From positions 62,373,830 to 62,437,829 of the forward strand of contig NW_024609880.1 of assembly GCF_016920785.2 (NCBI RefSeq): a stretch of 64,000 bases of DNA, read 5' to 3'. The DNA comes from Ixodes scapularis. Taxonomy: Eukaryota; Arthropoda; Arachnida; Ixodida; Ixodidae. Positions 1 through 12,151 of this stretch are shown piece after piece. Under the pieces are notes generated by a model, which did not search any database, had not been told where the DNA came from, and saw only the letters and a list, made by a program, of their open reading frames with translations. Every line of letters begins with the position of its first letter. Position 1 is the stretch's first letter. Both the position numbers and the translations under genes were made by a program.

Positions 1-57
1 ACAGATAAAATAGTGCAAAAAAATGAGAGGCGTTTACAAATCTCTGTAATGCAAAAC

Positions 58-579
58 TAGAGCGCAGCTCTTGAGGAGGAGAAGGGGAGGGTACGGAGGA
101 GAGGAGGGCCCCTCCTCCTCCTTTGTGCCCTCCTCTCCTCCTCCTCTTCCCTCCCCCTCTTTCCCTCCCCCTCCTGCTTTCCTCCTCCCCTCCTCCTGCT
201 GCTGAATTTTTTCTTGGGTGACGTGACACGAAGTTGTGACGTCATTTTCACCGATAAATTTAGCGGGGTAACTGAGTTGGCGTTGAGGTCACGTAACGTC
301 AATTTTCCCGCTAAATTTAGCGGGTAAATTGACGTCGCTCAACCCGTTTGCAGGTTGAGCGGTGTTGACGTCAAAGTAATTGCGCGCGTTGTATAATGAG
401 ACGTTTCTCCGCTAAAGTTAGCGAGAAAATTTTTCCGCTAAATTTAGAGGGAAATTTTCCTGCTAAATTTAGCGGGGAAACGTCCCATGATGCAATGCGT
501 GCAATTACGCCAACGGCGACGACGATGGCGATGCTGACGCCGCTCAACCCAGAAATGGGTGCCTAAGAGCTGCGCTCTA
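58..579. mobile_element. TIR element with TA target site and internal palindromes
   Basis: TAGAGCGCAGCTCTT at 58-72 and its exact inverse at 565-579 bound the element; if the outer TA is the target duplication, the TIR is 13 bp. Inside are four partial or complete copies of CCCGCTAAATTTAGCGGG; the copy at 307-324 is a perfect 18-bp palindrome. No coding sequence is seen. Isolated half copies of the palindrome occur at about 7268 and 57615. Confidence 0.75.
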
Positions 580-599
580 ATAAAGACAGGGACATGTAT

Positions 600-1005
600 A
601 CCAAACTGGAATTGACTGGCTTCCTGTGCTCAGTCTTGGTCTCTGTTGGAGACCGTCCCACAAAAAATGAAGGGAATTAAGAGAAAGGTTCCAACGAGAC
701 AAAGAACAAAAAGACCAAAAGTCATTCCATACTTCCTCAAGGTTGCCCACAATGTGAAGGAAGTGGCAAGCAAGTATGATGTGTCCGAAGTTTCTGTCCC
801 AAAAAGGTTGGCTGGGTGGTGCTCCCTCGTCTCTGTTAAAAAAGCAAAACAGCCTTGTGAAAAGAAATGCGTGGCCCCTTACATGGACTGCACAGTGGGT
901 GTAGTGTATGAAATTCCACTGAGTTGTGTAAAGGTCTATGTCAGCCAGACGGAGCGACGCATTAATGATCGAGCATGGGAACACACACTCTCAGTAAAAA
1001 TATAA
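600..1005 (+). mobile_element. Penelope-like element fragment with GIY-YIG region
   Basis: The plus strand reads VIPYFLKVAHNVKEVASKYD, a KRLAGW stretch, then GVVYEIPLSCVKVYVSQTER and INDRAWEH. The VVYEIPLSC..VY..QT.R...DR..EH pattern is the GIY-YIG endonuclease of Penelope-like retroelements. The YIG position reads YVS, and the frame ends at 1005. Only the end of the RT and the start of the endonuclease remain. The assignment is by motif, without a search. Confidence 0.7.
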
Positions 1006-1758
1006 ATATGGCTCGCATTTTCCGATACATTGCAACACTTGTGGCTGTGTTCCGCGACTTCAGCTGATAAGGGTTCTATTTTTTATCAAGAAAAGTGGGA
1101 CGTCATGTGCCAGTGACATGTCAATTGTGCTTCATGGAAGTGAATTTCAGTTTTTGCATGATCAGATACCGACTTGATAGCTGTATGTATTACCGCTTTG
1201 AGTATGTGTATATGCTTTTCTTTTTCCTGAGTAAAAATAGTTGAAAGTTAGCATTCGTTCTGTTTACTTCGTGTACCTGTCTTTTTTTGCTCTAATTTTA
1301 TTTGTTTAATGAAGAATTCCCCCCTTCCTGCGCTGATCTTCGTTCAAACACCACAAAGAGTGCGTGCCCCTCAATTTCCCTCAAATGTGGCGACTACTGT
1401 AATTGCAGAAGCAGCCCATTCCTCCGCCGCCGCCAATATGCCACGGCGACCTTCCAAACAACGAGGAGGCACTGGCATCCATGCTGATGTCGTGGTACAT
1501 GACTGGCTACCACACTGGCTACTATCAGGTGACACTCCCGCGAGCGTGCACTGTAGCATGTTGCTGTTGTGCTCCGAATAGTGGGTTCTAAAACTGGATT
1601 CCTTCCTGGGGTTCCCCAACATACCCTCTAAGACAGGGGTTCTAAAACTAATACAATTTCGTGGAATGTCGACAGCCGAGGAAACCTTCCGAGTCTCTGC
1701 ACTGTTGCTACGAGCTCACAGAAGTCCACAGAGCTTGTAGACAATAGCAAACATACAG

Positions 1759-1950
1759 TACAGTGTAAGTTCGCTTTAACAGACCTTGATTTTGACCGAG
1801 ATTTCGGTCTGTTGTAAAAGGAGTATGTTATATCTAGATATGAAGTTGAGTCAATAATACGTAGATGAAAACCAACGGAACTTCACAAATCGGTATGTTT
1901 TATTTAAATGTCTGTTGTAACCAGGTCTGTTGTAATAAGTATAGACTGTA
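1759..1950. mobile_element. TACAGT MITE, copy A
   Basis: 192 bp, starting TACAGTGTAAG and ending in the inverse ACTGTA. The internal motif CAGACCTTGATTTTGAC and the string AATGTCTGTTGTAACCAGG are shared with copy B at 20529-20720. The TA ends suggest a mariner-like or related TA-inserting element. Confidence 0.8.
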
Positions 1951-1954
1951 TAAC

Positions 1955-2798
1955 TAGGGTTCCGTGTTTTCGCAGAAATCCAGAAAACTCAGAAAAACAC
2001 CCGCCGGGAAAATTTTGGTCAATTAAGACTTATCCGATAAACTCGAAATGTTTATCCTCCCCTGCAAAAAAAAAAAGGAAGTAAAAGACGTTTTTTTTAT
2101 TTTTTTACAATTGGATCAGCACAGATTCAATGGTCCTGGGAAAATGTCACCATAATTTTCTTTCAAATCTTGGACCGTTGTCAAAAGGGGTCTTCCCGCT
2201 TGTCTCAACGAGGTTGATTTAGGCCAACAGGTCATTATACATTTGGGTCACGACAGAAGCCGCTCTTTTGGTTTCCAGTTTGGGCCATGCGATTTGTGAT
2301 TTAGAGAAAGGAGAGGGTATGTTCTTGTAAACAGTGGAAGCTGTGGACCATAGCGATTGTATAAAATAGGGAAGAGGGGCAGTTGAAACTTCTCTATTAC
2401 ATCCTTTACCTCTGCACCTCGCGCGGCCGCGGGCTAGATTGATGGAATAGGACGGGGTGACTACGAGCTTCCTAGCGACTATCTCCAGGAGTTTATTGAT
2501 TTTAAGGAATCGGCGTTTATCGAAGCAACACTCGTGTGCGACTTCTGTCTTGGGACAAATTAGTATTGCCAATGGCAATGGCATCAATGCCAAATTCAAC
2601 AGAAGAAATTTCAGTTGATACAAGCGTGTTCTATTTTTTATCTGGCATACACTTACATCCGGTTGTTATTTATTTTTAATAGGAAACACTGCGAAATTAA
2701 ACTCAGAATTTTGGAGAATTGGGAATCAAACAAATATAAACTTCGAAAAACATCTTCCAAATTTGACGAAAAATAAACACCGAAAACACGGAACCCTA
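1955..2798. mobile_element. hAT-like element, TAGGGTTCC family, copy 1
   Basis: A perfect 18-bp TIR (TAGGGTTCCGTGTTTTCG at 1955-1972, its inverse at 2781-2798). The flanking octamers TGTATAAC and AGTATAAC match in 7 of 8 bases, as for an 8-bp target duplication. On plus, an EATLVCDFC string near 2520 recalls a BED-type zinc finger remnant and has a counterpart in copy 3. No intact transposase. Confidence 0.75.
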
Positions 2799-2946
2799 AG
2801 TATAACCTCGTTACAACAGGTCTGGTTATAGCAGACATTAGGTTATAGGTTTGTGAAGTTTGGATATGCCATTGACCAAACTTTGCTTATTACAGTATCT
2901 TTTCAAGATACATTCGGTTATTATTAACTGTGATTAGTGATGTAAG

Positions 2947-3341
2947 TACCGTAAAATTCCGAGATATTGCCCCACCCCCGAAAGATAGCCCACTCCTATT
3001 AATGGCTTGATTTGCTATAGTATTTGTTTTTAAACACTGAGAGATATCCCATTTCTTAGTATTAGTAGTAGCGTTGGGACCAATGATGGCCTCAGCGTAA
3101 AGGCGGCTATGTTAGCTATGGCGGGATATAAGCGAACGTTGCTGACTGGGAAGTACTGTAATCTTTGCTTTGTTGCTCCTCGTCACCACAACAAGCTTGG
3201 AAGGGACACACAACCTAAAAATACCAGGATTTTTTAAAACTTTTTTTGGTCATACATTGAAAGTTATCCCATATCCCACTCCATATTTTCACCCACTTTG
3301 CTCTTGATATTAGGTGGGCTATCTCCCAGGATATTACGGTA
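2947..3341. mobile_element. TACCGTAA-ended MITE, copy 1
   Basis: The left end TACCGTAAAATTCCGAGATA mirrors the right end ATATTACGGTA. The inside repeats GATAGCCCAC-type strings also found at 4244, 10307 and 54915. Confidence 0.8.
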
Positions 3342-4243
3342 CGTCGCCATTCTTTTATGGTGGGCTCTATGACGGGTCGTTATTTGGAGCGTTGGGCAGC
3401 TTTGGGTCTGTAGCATGGTGGCATCCATCGTGCATACTTTTGCTGCCATTGTGCTTAGGCCTCGTGAGCCCCATTAGCCTGATACGACCTAAGGTGTGCA
3501 ACGACAACAATCGTCATTGGCAGTTGGGCGCGCCGTCAGCTAAGGTTGAGCAAAGCTGTTTTTACCATGCGGTTTATTCAACTGGTGCCATCTCTGGGGA
3601 ATGCGATCGCTCTAATGTTTTTTAATTTCGCAACCTGCTAATTTCGGTCTCGGCCAGTGTGTCTCGAATGCACAGCTCAATAAAAGACGTCTATACAACC
3701 TTTTAAAGTTCACGAATGCAGCTCCACAAAAGATCACCATCTTCTTTCAAAGTAACGTTCACTAGTTCCAAACACGTTTCCTTCTAATTGCCATTTACAT
3801 TTCACCATTTTTGCTGGTTAGGACAGACCCCAGTCATAATTCACGTCAAAGTCGGTAGTAACAGTATCTGTATTCTGCGTATTCCTCTTGGAACAGACCA
3901 CAATCTTCATCACTACGTTTGACACAAAGTTATGGCTCAATAAATGGCTTGGGTCCTCTAAATAAAATAGCGCCTAAATGGAAGTTATGGTTCCATAAAT
4001 GACTTGGGTCCTCTAGAATGGCGCCTAAACGGAAAAAATACTTCACCTCAAGGTAGGGGTGGTCGAGAAAATTTGTGATTTTGGGGAACCCTTGAGGGTA
4101 CTTTGGAGGACCCTCAGGTTCCTAGGTACCCGGTTCGAGAACCCATGGTCTAGTAGACAAATCTGAAATAGAATGTGTTACTTGTTATGCAGTCGGGAAA
4201 TGCTTTTGTTTGTTAGTTGTGCAATTTTTATGTATGTGCCTGC

Positions 4244-4612
4244 TGTAATATCCCGAAAGATTCCCTTCCCTAACATCTGAAGCAAATCACGTGAAAATAA
4301 GGAATAAGCTAACTCTTATTGTGCAGTAAAAGAAGTTAAAAAGAAAGCTAGTTTTAGATTTCGTGATTTGCAAAATTCGTGATCACTGGGAGGGGCTGAT
4401 AAACCAAAGAGTGTCCTTCCCAGTCACCAGCGTTCGCGTATCTTTCGCCCTGCCTAACTGAAGTCGTTTCTGTCTATGTCATCGTTAGCCAGGACCTTGC
4501 AATTATTATAAGTGGGCTATCTTCCATTGTTTTTTTAAAGATAGCATATCACGCCAAAAGTAACGGTGGGTTATTTTTCAGGGTGGGACATCTCTGGGGA
4601 CACTAGGGTAGT
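4244..4612. mobile_element. TACCGTAA-related MITE, decayed copy
   Basis: TGTAATATCCCGAAAGATTC and AAAATAAGGAATAAGCTAACT align with the copy at 10307. The right end (GGGTGGGACATCTCTGGGGA) is diverged. Boundaries approximate. Confidence 0.5.
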
Positions 4613-5376
4613 TTTTAGGTACTGTAGAGCAGTTTATTAATGCAAAAGCATTAACTGTCCCATGGAACAAGCCGACGTCATCAGCTTTGAAACCGCGTCA
4701 AACGGCGTTTTAATTCTTTTCTCGAAGTAAAGCCAGCTCCCAGCTACGAAACCTCGCGGAAAGCCTAGCTAAACAGCACCTAGTTTCCTCAGTCCCAAAG
4801 GAGCAGAGTAAAGCTGATGGATTTCGGCTTTAGTCCCATTAGCTGGCGCGCGTCGACGGGGCTCCCATTGGCCGCCGCGCGTCAGTTTTTACGACTGCAA
4901 CCCTATGGCGCTGCGTGTGTGCGAGGCAGCGGCTCTACCGCTCCACGCCCGAGGTCGGCGTGCCGAGGACCGCGGGCGCTTGACCATCGACACAAGTAAA
5001 AAAAAAAGAAGGGAGCGGAAGAGCGGCGTGCATGCTTTCGCATTCATAACTCATAAGAAGTGCTTAGGTGTGCCTCGAGCCTTTTTTTGAAAACTCATTA
5101 CTTCGCGAATTTTGCAAGAAGTGGTTTTCGGGAAAATTTCCCAATTGGGAGTGGTATGCTATGTATTCTGTACCTTAGGGTGATTATTTGCAGTATCAGT
5201 ATTTTGCCATATTTCTTGAATTGCTAAATTTTCAGAAATTAGGACGCTGTTAAAATTTGGCTGTTCGAAGTACTTTATTTTGTTGTTATTGCTCCCAGTA
5301 TGGGCTTAAAATTTCTTTTGGAACTTTTTTGTGTTATTTGTTCTTGGGGTCTAATAGAAGTGACTTGGTTTAACCC

Positions 5377-5495
5377 CTCAACCGTTCAGGACAAGCATAG
5401 CTCGTCTGCTTTCCCTGGTTCACGCACTCAACCATTCTGGACGAACCAGGCTCGCTCATTGCTTAGTGTGGTTCACGCAGTCGACCGTTTTGTTG
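5377..5495. repeat. Short tandem repeat, about 50-bp unit
   Basis: Units start at 5377, 5427 and 5480 (partial) with CTCAACCGTT / CTCAACCATT / GTCGACCGTT; the first two end in TGGTTCACGCA. Similarity between units is moderate. Confidence 0.6.
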
Positions 5496-5787
5496 CAGCA
5501 GGCTCTGCCAACAAATGGCAGTGCTGAGTATTTTTAAATTTTACTCCCATTTTGTTTGTGGCTAAAAACTTTATTTTGAAGGCAATAAGTATAAATTTTA
5601 AGACAACAATTAAGCAGCTGAGGGTGCGAAATTCCCCAAAGCTAAACACTCTTAAGGGGTTGATCTCTCCACCTAGTTGGGTTTTATTGTCAAGGTTTTG
5701 TCACACCAGCTTTTGCAGCAGTGTGCAAACTGAGATACTAATATATTAAAGCAGACTGCTTTTATGGGCTGGTTTTTAAATTCAGAG

Positions 5788-6800
5788 CAGGGTCGGCAAC
5801 CTGCAGCCCCCGGCACAGCTCCAAAAAGCCCCCAGCCCCCCCCCCCCCCCCCCCCCCTCCCCCCCACCCCCACCCCCATTCCTGTCGCTTACTCTTGCAG
5901 ACTTGGGGACCACACGGCAGTTTTGGTCTCAGATGGGGTTAGATAGGAACAACGAGCACTTCCAATAGACTACCTGCTAAATCTCCCAATCGTCAGTTCT
6001 TTAGTGATTGGTAATTTCGGCCAGTTCGATGCTTACACACTTTTGAGTGTAATCCGGAGTCACCCTGAATAAGCGTCATGTGGATTTCAGATACCTGTCA
6101 TATCACTTATATAATGTCTCGTCAGTGTCAGCGTTTTACACACTGCATGCAATCCACCCTTCAACCTCGCTGAGCTGCAGAAATCTCTTACAATATTATA
6201 ATTCTCGTGATTCTTGTTTTAGCAGGAATTGCTTCAAAAGCCAAGAATTCACAACAACCAAGACCAGGATTTAGCTCAAAGTCAGCGGGGCTGTTTATAG
6301 CGTTTCTAAGTTAATATTAGCATCTTTGCAGCTGTAGGAGAAGATAATATTGTAAGAGATTCCTGCAGTTCAGCCAGGTTGAAGGGTGGGTGGCATGCAC
6401 TCTATCAGAAACACCAACATTGACGAGAAATTTTAAAAGTGATATGATAGGTCTCTGCAATCCACACGAAGCCTATTTAAGATGACTTCGGATTATACAC
6501 TAAAAAGTATGTAAGCATAGAATTGGTCGAAATTATCGATCACTAAGGAGTAAGGAACTGAAAAAACACCATTCCCATAATTCCTCGAGTGCGGGCCGCC
6601 ATGCTTGGGGGTTTAGTAAATGCTCTATTGGCATTGTCTGGCATCTCTATACTTGGGCAGAGAACGTCCTCACTTTCTTTTTGCCTTTCCTTTGCCTCCC
6701 CCACCCCACTGCCACCACTTTGCAACTTGCAACTTGCCGTCCGGCCCCCTCGGGCTTCGTGATGACTCGGCCCGCTGCTACGAAAGGTTGCTGACCTCTG
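5788..6800. mobile_element. hAT-like element containing a fold-back insertion
   Basis: The ends CAGGGTCGGCAACCTGCAG and AGGTTGCTGACCTCTG are a hAT-type inverted pair (CAGNGGTCNGCAACC). The flanking octamers ATTCAGAG and GTGTAGAG match in 5 of 8. The middle, 5994-6560, is a separate long inverted repeat. A poly-C run is at 5836-5857. Confidence 0.55.
5994..6560. repeat. Long fold-back inverted repeat
   Basis: The left arm (5994 to about 6202) and right arm (about 6336 to 6560) are imperfect inverses over some 210 bases; matching strings include TCTCTTACAATATTAT / ATAATATTGTAAGAGA and CACCCTTCAACCT / AGGTTGAAGGGTG. The loop is about 130 bases. A transcript would fold into a long hairpin. Confidence 0.8.
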
Positions 6801-6867
6801 GTGTAGAGCCTCACGAAAAGGTGTTACAAAAAAAAAGCATAACACAACGAGGTGTCCATAAAAACAC

Positions 6868-6955
6868 TTGGTCCCTCACCAGGAATTTAACCACGGACCT
6901 CTTGCCTCATAGTCCAGTGCTGTACCGTTGCGTCAAAGGACTTGCTTGGATTAAT
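6868..6955 (-). repeat. tRNA-derived SINE
   Basis: On minus, GACGCAACGGTACAGCACTGG and later GTCCGTGGTTAAATTCCTGG resemble the A and B blocks of a pol III promoter. The flanks do not form an acceptor stem, so it is not a tRNA gene. Confidence 0.5.
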
Positions 6956-7019
6956 GTTGTTACAGATGCTGTTTACCAGTGTTATAGTGCCTCAATTTCA
7001 GGAGGGCCATCTGATGTCA

Positions 7020-7270
7020 TTTGATAACATGATGACTATAGGCCATAAGCTGTAGTTATGTGATGAGGTGACCACTGTGTCACATGATGCACCAGAGTTG
7101 TGTGATCACATTACCTGATCATGTTATGTACCGATCAGTTGGTGTTATGCGACGTCACCGTTATGTTGCAGTGTCGTGCGACGCCGTCGCATCACGTGAC
7201 ACAACATCAGGTGGTACCACAGCTGGACATCACATGACACGCTGATGACATCACGCGACCACCATCTACT
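7020..7270. repeat. Cluster of CACATG/CACGTG-type units
   Basis: Many spaced copies of TCACATGAC, TCACGTGAC and GATGTC-like strings occur here; similar clusters are at 9440-9720 and 40998-41110. It is probably a degenerate repeat family. Confidence 0.45.
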
Positions 7271-7545
7271 AAATTTAGCGGGTGAACCATTCTTGTATGG
7301 AGTCAAGCTATTTCTTCCCACTAAGCTTCAATCTCTTTTCTTTTTTTCTTTTTTTCAGGGCCTTCAGGAATCTAAGGCAACCAAGAAGGAAAGGTGCTGC
7401 TGCAAACATAGTTGTCACAAATAGTGGTACATTTGCGTCTTCATCTGATGTTAAATACAGTGTTCCTTTTGTTCGCATAAAATGTGATGCCTTCCTTTTT
7501 TTTTTTTTGATCCACTTGAAAGAGTGCTTGCAGTCATATTTCACT

Positions 7546-7879
7546 TACCGTAAAGCACCAAGGAGTGTGCCCACCCCGCTTTCACTAAAAACTTGGTTAA
7601 TCTAGACATGGGCGCTTGTCTGGTCAAATCGGTTGACACGAAGGAACTCTGAAGGCAGGGTGAACGGAATCGGAGAAAGCGTATTTATTTTCACACAATA
7701 TCCCCGTCTTCGCTGTTGGCGGTCTTTTGGCCGCCGCAACGTGGTGAATTTTTGGCCGGTGCTGAAGCTTTGGAGGGGGTGGGCACTTGACATAGCATTT
7801 TCCGAAATCCCAAGTTCAAGAAATGTTAATAGTAGTGGGTGCTTGTAAAAAGTGGGCGCTTTGGCTGTATTTTGCGGTA
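7546..7879. mobile_element. TACCGTAA-ended MITE with a different interior
   Basis: 334 bp from TACCGTAAAGCACCAAGGAG to GGCTGTATTTTGCGGTA. The subterminal GTGCCCACCCC / GTGGGCGCTT motifs are inverted repeats. The central part is unlike copies 1-3. Confidence 0.7.
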
Positions 7880-10306
7880 ACTTCTACGGAAATGTCGCAG
7901 ACAAGTGTTTTTCGAAAGCGTTTGGCAATGCAGTTTTTGCGATCGCTTTGCATTATCAAAACATTTTCTTGGGACCATATGGATGAGACCAGACCAAGGT
8001 ATGATGGTTGCTACAATCATTGGCTGGCTTGACATGGAGAAGCATGCTTTTCAGTTATGTATCAAACTTCAGGCATAACCATTTGCCTTTACCTGTGCCC
8101 CCCCGTACATGAGCTTGAGTGGTACGAAGGCTACACTTTATCAAGCTTGTCCACAAGGAAATATAAAAAAAAAAAAAAAAAAGCTACTAGGGACTCGGGT
8201 TAGAAAAAAAAAAAAACTGTGTTCTCAGAACCGGGTTTCTAGGAACCTAAAGGTTCTTTAAGGTCCCCTGGGGGTTCTCTGAGCTCGCAAATTTCTTCAA
8301 CTGTCCCTACTCCTAGTAAAGGGTTTTTTCATTATTTTTTTACTGTTAGATCTGAGTTGTCCATTGGTGCATTATGTGCCAAACACTTCGTAGTATCTGC
8401 ATTGTTAATTACTACACTACTTTATTGCACCACCCTGCAACCAGGAGGATTTCCTCCGGCAATCACTCTTGGAAGAGTGGCTGTTTCTCGAGATAGAAGG
8501 AATTTAAAGAACCTTACTCCGAGACCTTTGGTCATAGGCTATGAAAACAGACAGAGGGGCAAAACACGTGGTACGACCAAAGTGAAAGCGCTAAACCGAA
8601 GTGCCCTCAAGAGAGAGAACAAGCACAGGAGAAATTTTGGGAAAGTGCACCGTGATTTAGCCTTACTTCTTGTTTGCCTCGGTGCAAGCGGCGAGACGAG
8701 GAACTCTAGAGGTCCAGCACATTGTCGTTGTCATTCACGATGGTTGTGTGCACTTCATTTTCACTGCAGGTGTTGAATCAACAATGGATCCTAATACTTC
8801 CTAATTTCGGTTAAGCTTCTGTCCTTGTTACGTTGCTGCGGTGCAGGTGTCGGTGCATTGTACCATCTTCGGTCAATAAATGAATAGCTCCACACTTCTA
8901 GCGCACAAATTCTGTCCTAGTTATTACCGTGCGGCATGGTTTTGCTGCGAGTGCTACAGAGTTTGCTTGTGCCACACCAAGCTGGGTAGTACTGGTAAAC
9001 AACTATCGGCACTTGCAAAAGTTGCCTTCTGGTTGGTGTAAATTTTGGACAGTTGCCAAGGGGCCTACTAAAAAAACTAAGTTTGTCTGCTTCTTGCTAA
9101 AGAGGTACGACTTCATGGCGCTGAGCGCAAATTGAAGGATACGAAAGGCACGGTAACATGCTAGTCGTAGTAATGACTATGTTGCCTCTTCTACGGCCAT
9201 TGAAAATTCACTGGTTTCTTACAAATGAGGATTCAGCCTTTGAGAGAAATTGATGCAGCTTTGTCAGTTCGACCAAACGCAATGAAATGCGGTACCTTTA
9301 CGGGAACTTGGTGAAAACAATTAGAAAAGGAAATGGTAAGGTGATGAAATGGTTTTACTATACCGTACACACATTGAGGACGACATCAGGAACGACGTTT
9401 AGGACAAACTCTAGGATGATATCAAGGACGACTTTTAGGAAGGACATCAGGTCACGTGAGCTTTAGCTACTGGCGCCTACAAGCTTACACTACCAGCGCT
9501 TATGCGGCTGGGGCTAACGCTTCACCGCAGCCATGGGCGTTTATACAGGTCCTCTGTGATGTCATATTGTTGCCCGATGGCCATCAAGGAAGAACATTGT
9601 CCTGTGACCCTACATCACGTGACTATGTAAAGTGACATCAGTGTAGCCTGATGTCACGGCGTCAAGTGACATCGCAATGCCAGGTCGGGGTGTCGTGCGA
9701 CGACCATCATGCTGACCCCTTTAAAATACTAACGACATCACCATTCGAGGCCGCGTGCCAATAGAGCTAGCCCTATCAGTGCTGTGCATTAACCACTTAG
9801 AAGGGTACATTGTTTCTGCCAACTACCTACCGGGCATGCTACAACAATTGGGGAACTCGCAGCCTAGATGATGCTTGTTACCCTTTGAAGGGAATGCCTC
9901 ATGCGGCGGTGAAGCTTCGTTACAGGCGTGGCCGTTCCCTCTTACCTTTGCTTTCTCATGTTCGGAAAGGCACGTCTCAATCGACTTTCTCATTGTATAG
10001 TTCCGCCGCAGCTGAAAGGTGGAATGCAAAAACCTTTTTTCTACCCGGAGGAAAGACCGAGTAATGTATTAAACAGGAATGACGTGAATGTGTCGATGTT
10101 GCATCACACCAGCAAGGGTGTCGAGCCGAATTAGGAATTTTGTTTCCGCTTCAGCTGGCCCAAGCAACAACTTTACAATAAAGATTTTGCATAGCTTCCA
10201 TTTTCCTGCCACAATGCCTCGATAGAAACATCCAGACGTCTTCTTTGAGACACGACTAAACTATAATGTGATTTACCGGAGTGCTTGTGTATACAGTGTA
10301 TACTAA
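7880..10306. other. Intergenic stretch with little recognisable content
   Basis: Poly-A tracts occur at about 8164-8180 and 8203. A dispersed GGTTCT-type repeat (8220-8310) also occurs, inverted, at 4070-4150. 9440-9720 is rich in TCACGTGAC-like units. I see no gene. Confidence 0.5.
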
Positions 10307-10668
10307 TACCGTAATATCCCGGGAGACAGCCCACCTAAAATCAAGAGAAAATTGGGTGAAAATAAGGAGTGAGCTAACTTTCGGAGTGCAATCGAGAAAA
10401 GTTTAAAAAAAGCTATTTTTAATATATGTGTTTCTGACAAACTTATTGTGGCGAGGGGTAGTGTAGCAAAGATAACGTCCTAGTCGGTAACGTTTGCTTA
10501 TATCGCGCCATATCCAATTAGCCGTATTTACGCCGAGGTCATCATTGATCCTAACACCACACTTACTAGGAGTGGGCTACCTTTCAGTGGAAAGAAAAAA
10601 TAGCAAATAAGGCTAAATATAGGCGTGGGGTATCTTTCAAGGGTGGGGCATCTCAAGATATTACGGTA
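10307..10668. mobile_element. TACCGTAA-ended MITE, copy 2
   Basis: 362 bp, TACCGTAATATCCCGGGAGA at the left and AAGATATTACGGTA at the right, with the same GTGGGCTA-type interior as copy 1. Confidence 0.8.
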
Positions 10669-10739
10669 ATCAAAAATGTGCAAATAAATGAAGCATACTC
10701 AATCGAATTAAAAAGAAATTCTACAAAACCACCGGAAGA

Positions 10740-10833
10740 CAAAATCTTTGGCAGAGCCATAATTTTGATTCCAAGTCTCCCAATATTCGGTTGGGTATGC
10801 TAACCACTACACCACTCTACCCCGTCTTTCTGG
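10740..10833 (-). repeat. tRNA-derived SINE
   Basis: On minus, TGGTGTAGTGGTTAGCATACC carries a good A box. The B-box region (TTGGAATCAAAAT) is weak. Confidence 0.5.
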
Positions 10834-11269
10834 CGTTTCCCGTCTTACTAATGCACTGAAACAAAATGCATCCAATCAAAGGTATTCTGGAAGCTGAAAT
10901 GCAGTACGACGCCCGCTGGAACGTCGAACGTGCTCGTTGTGCTCCAGAATTTCTCTCTCCGTTTGTCTTGCCACGTGTACATGTATTATTTCTTGTTTAC
11001 GAGCTTTGGAGACGCGGTATCAGCTACGAGGATCAAGAGCCACGTTTCAATGTATCACGGGCACTTTTCGTCATCCTGCGTGGCCTCCAAAGAGGGAATA
11101 GTCTGAAATATGCAGGTAAACGAATCATACTCGATTGAACGAAACAAATTCTATGAAGTCGCCGAAAGAAAAATTATTGGCTACCTCGAGATTCCCCTTT
11201 ACCGCAAGCAAGGTCCTTGCTTCTCTAGCAGTTGAACACCAAACAAAGGGCAAGTTGAGATGAGACAAT

Positions 11270-12151
11270 TTTATTTTCCTTCGTTTTCAAAGAAAACAAG
11301 ACATACCACAGATTGTCGTGGCTCATTAAAGAAAAGAGAAACACTAGTTCTATGCTTGTCGAAATTGGTTGACATGGAATAAATTGCAAAATGCAAAAAA
11401 ATGTTTAAAAAAAAAAATGATGCAGTGTGGAGATGAATTTAAATTTCCAGCACAGAAGAGAAAACAGTCTGTAGCTACACTTGCAATGTGTCGTAATTAT
11501 GACTCAGAGTCCGCCATTCTCTAAATCAAAGATTTTGGCACGCACGGCATCTTGCGCCACGTGACCGATGTCGTCTTGCAGGTCGTTTCCCTTTCCCTCT
11601 TCACACTGGCAGATAGGACCAACCTCAAAAAAGCTCTCCTGCCTGTTTGCCAGCAATACCAAAAGCCCTCGAACAGCAGAGTGAGAAAATGGCAAACTAC
11701 TCTGTGCACCTCTTCCTGACAACCAAATGGATGGGGCTTGCTCCTGTCACTGAACAAACACGGAAATTCGCTCAAGAAACCAAAGGTGAGGAGGGTGTGC
11801 AACTTTTAAAGGACATCTCCATTCCACTTAACAAACAATAACATACATTGTTAATTAGTCCAGTTCCAATGCAGCAGAATATTTTTACCCCACTAAAAAC
11901 GAGAAAAAAAGTATGAAACGTCTCTCGATGCTAGCAAAACTTAAGGAGTCTGGTCATACCGCATTCTATACACAAAAAACATCTACACGAGCAACACTGC
12001 AAGAACAGGCTCTTCATAAACTTTCCAACAGACAACTTTGACACGTACAATGTCCGCTTGTTTTTTGTTTGCGATTTTTTTTTTTCTTTTTGCATACGAT
12101 GACAACAAGATACTACAACTGAATTCACACTTTGAACTGCCCAATGGCCTG
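11270..12151 (-). other. KAT2A: Probable KAT2A 3' UTR
   Basis: No convincing coding sequence follows the TGA. An AATAAA hexamer on the minus strand (TTTATT on plus, 11270-11275) is a candidate cleavage signal about 880 bases after the stop. This is inference from position alone. Confidence 0.4.

Noticed and set aside
57..302. Arg/Glu-rich open frame on minus
   Set aside because: A product of the low-complexity CTCCTC stretch inside the TIR element.
8357..8776. 139-codon open frame on plus
   Set aside because: No recognisable domain, no splice context, surrounded by repeats.
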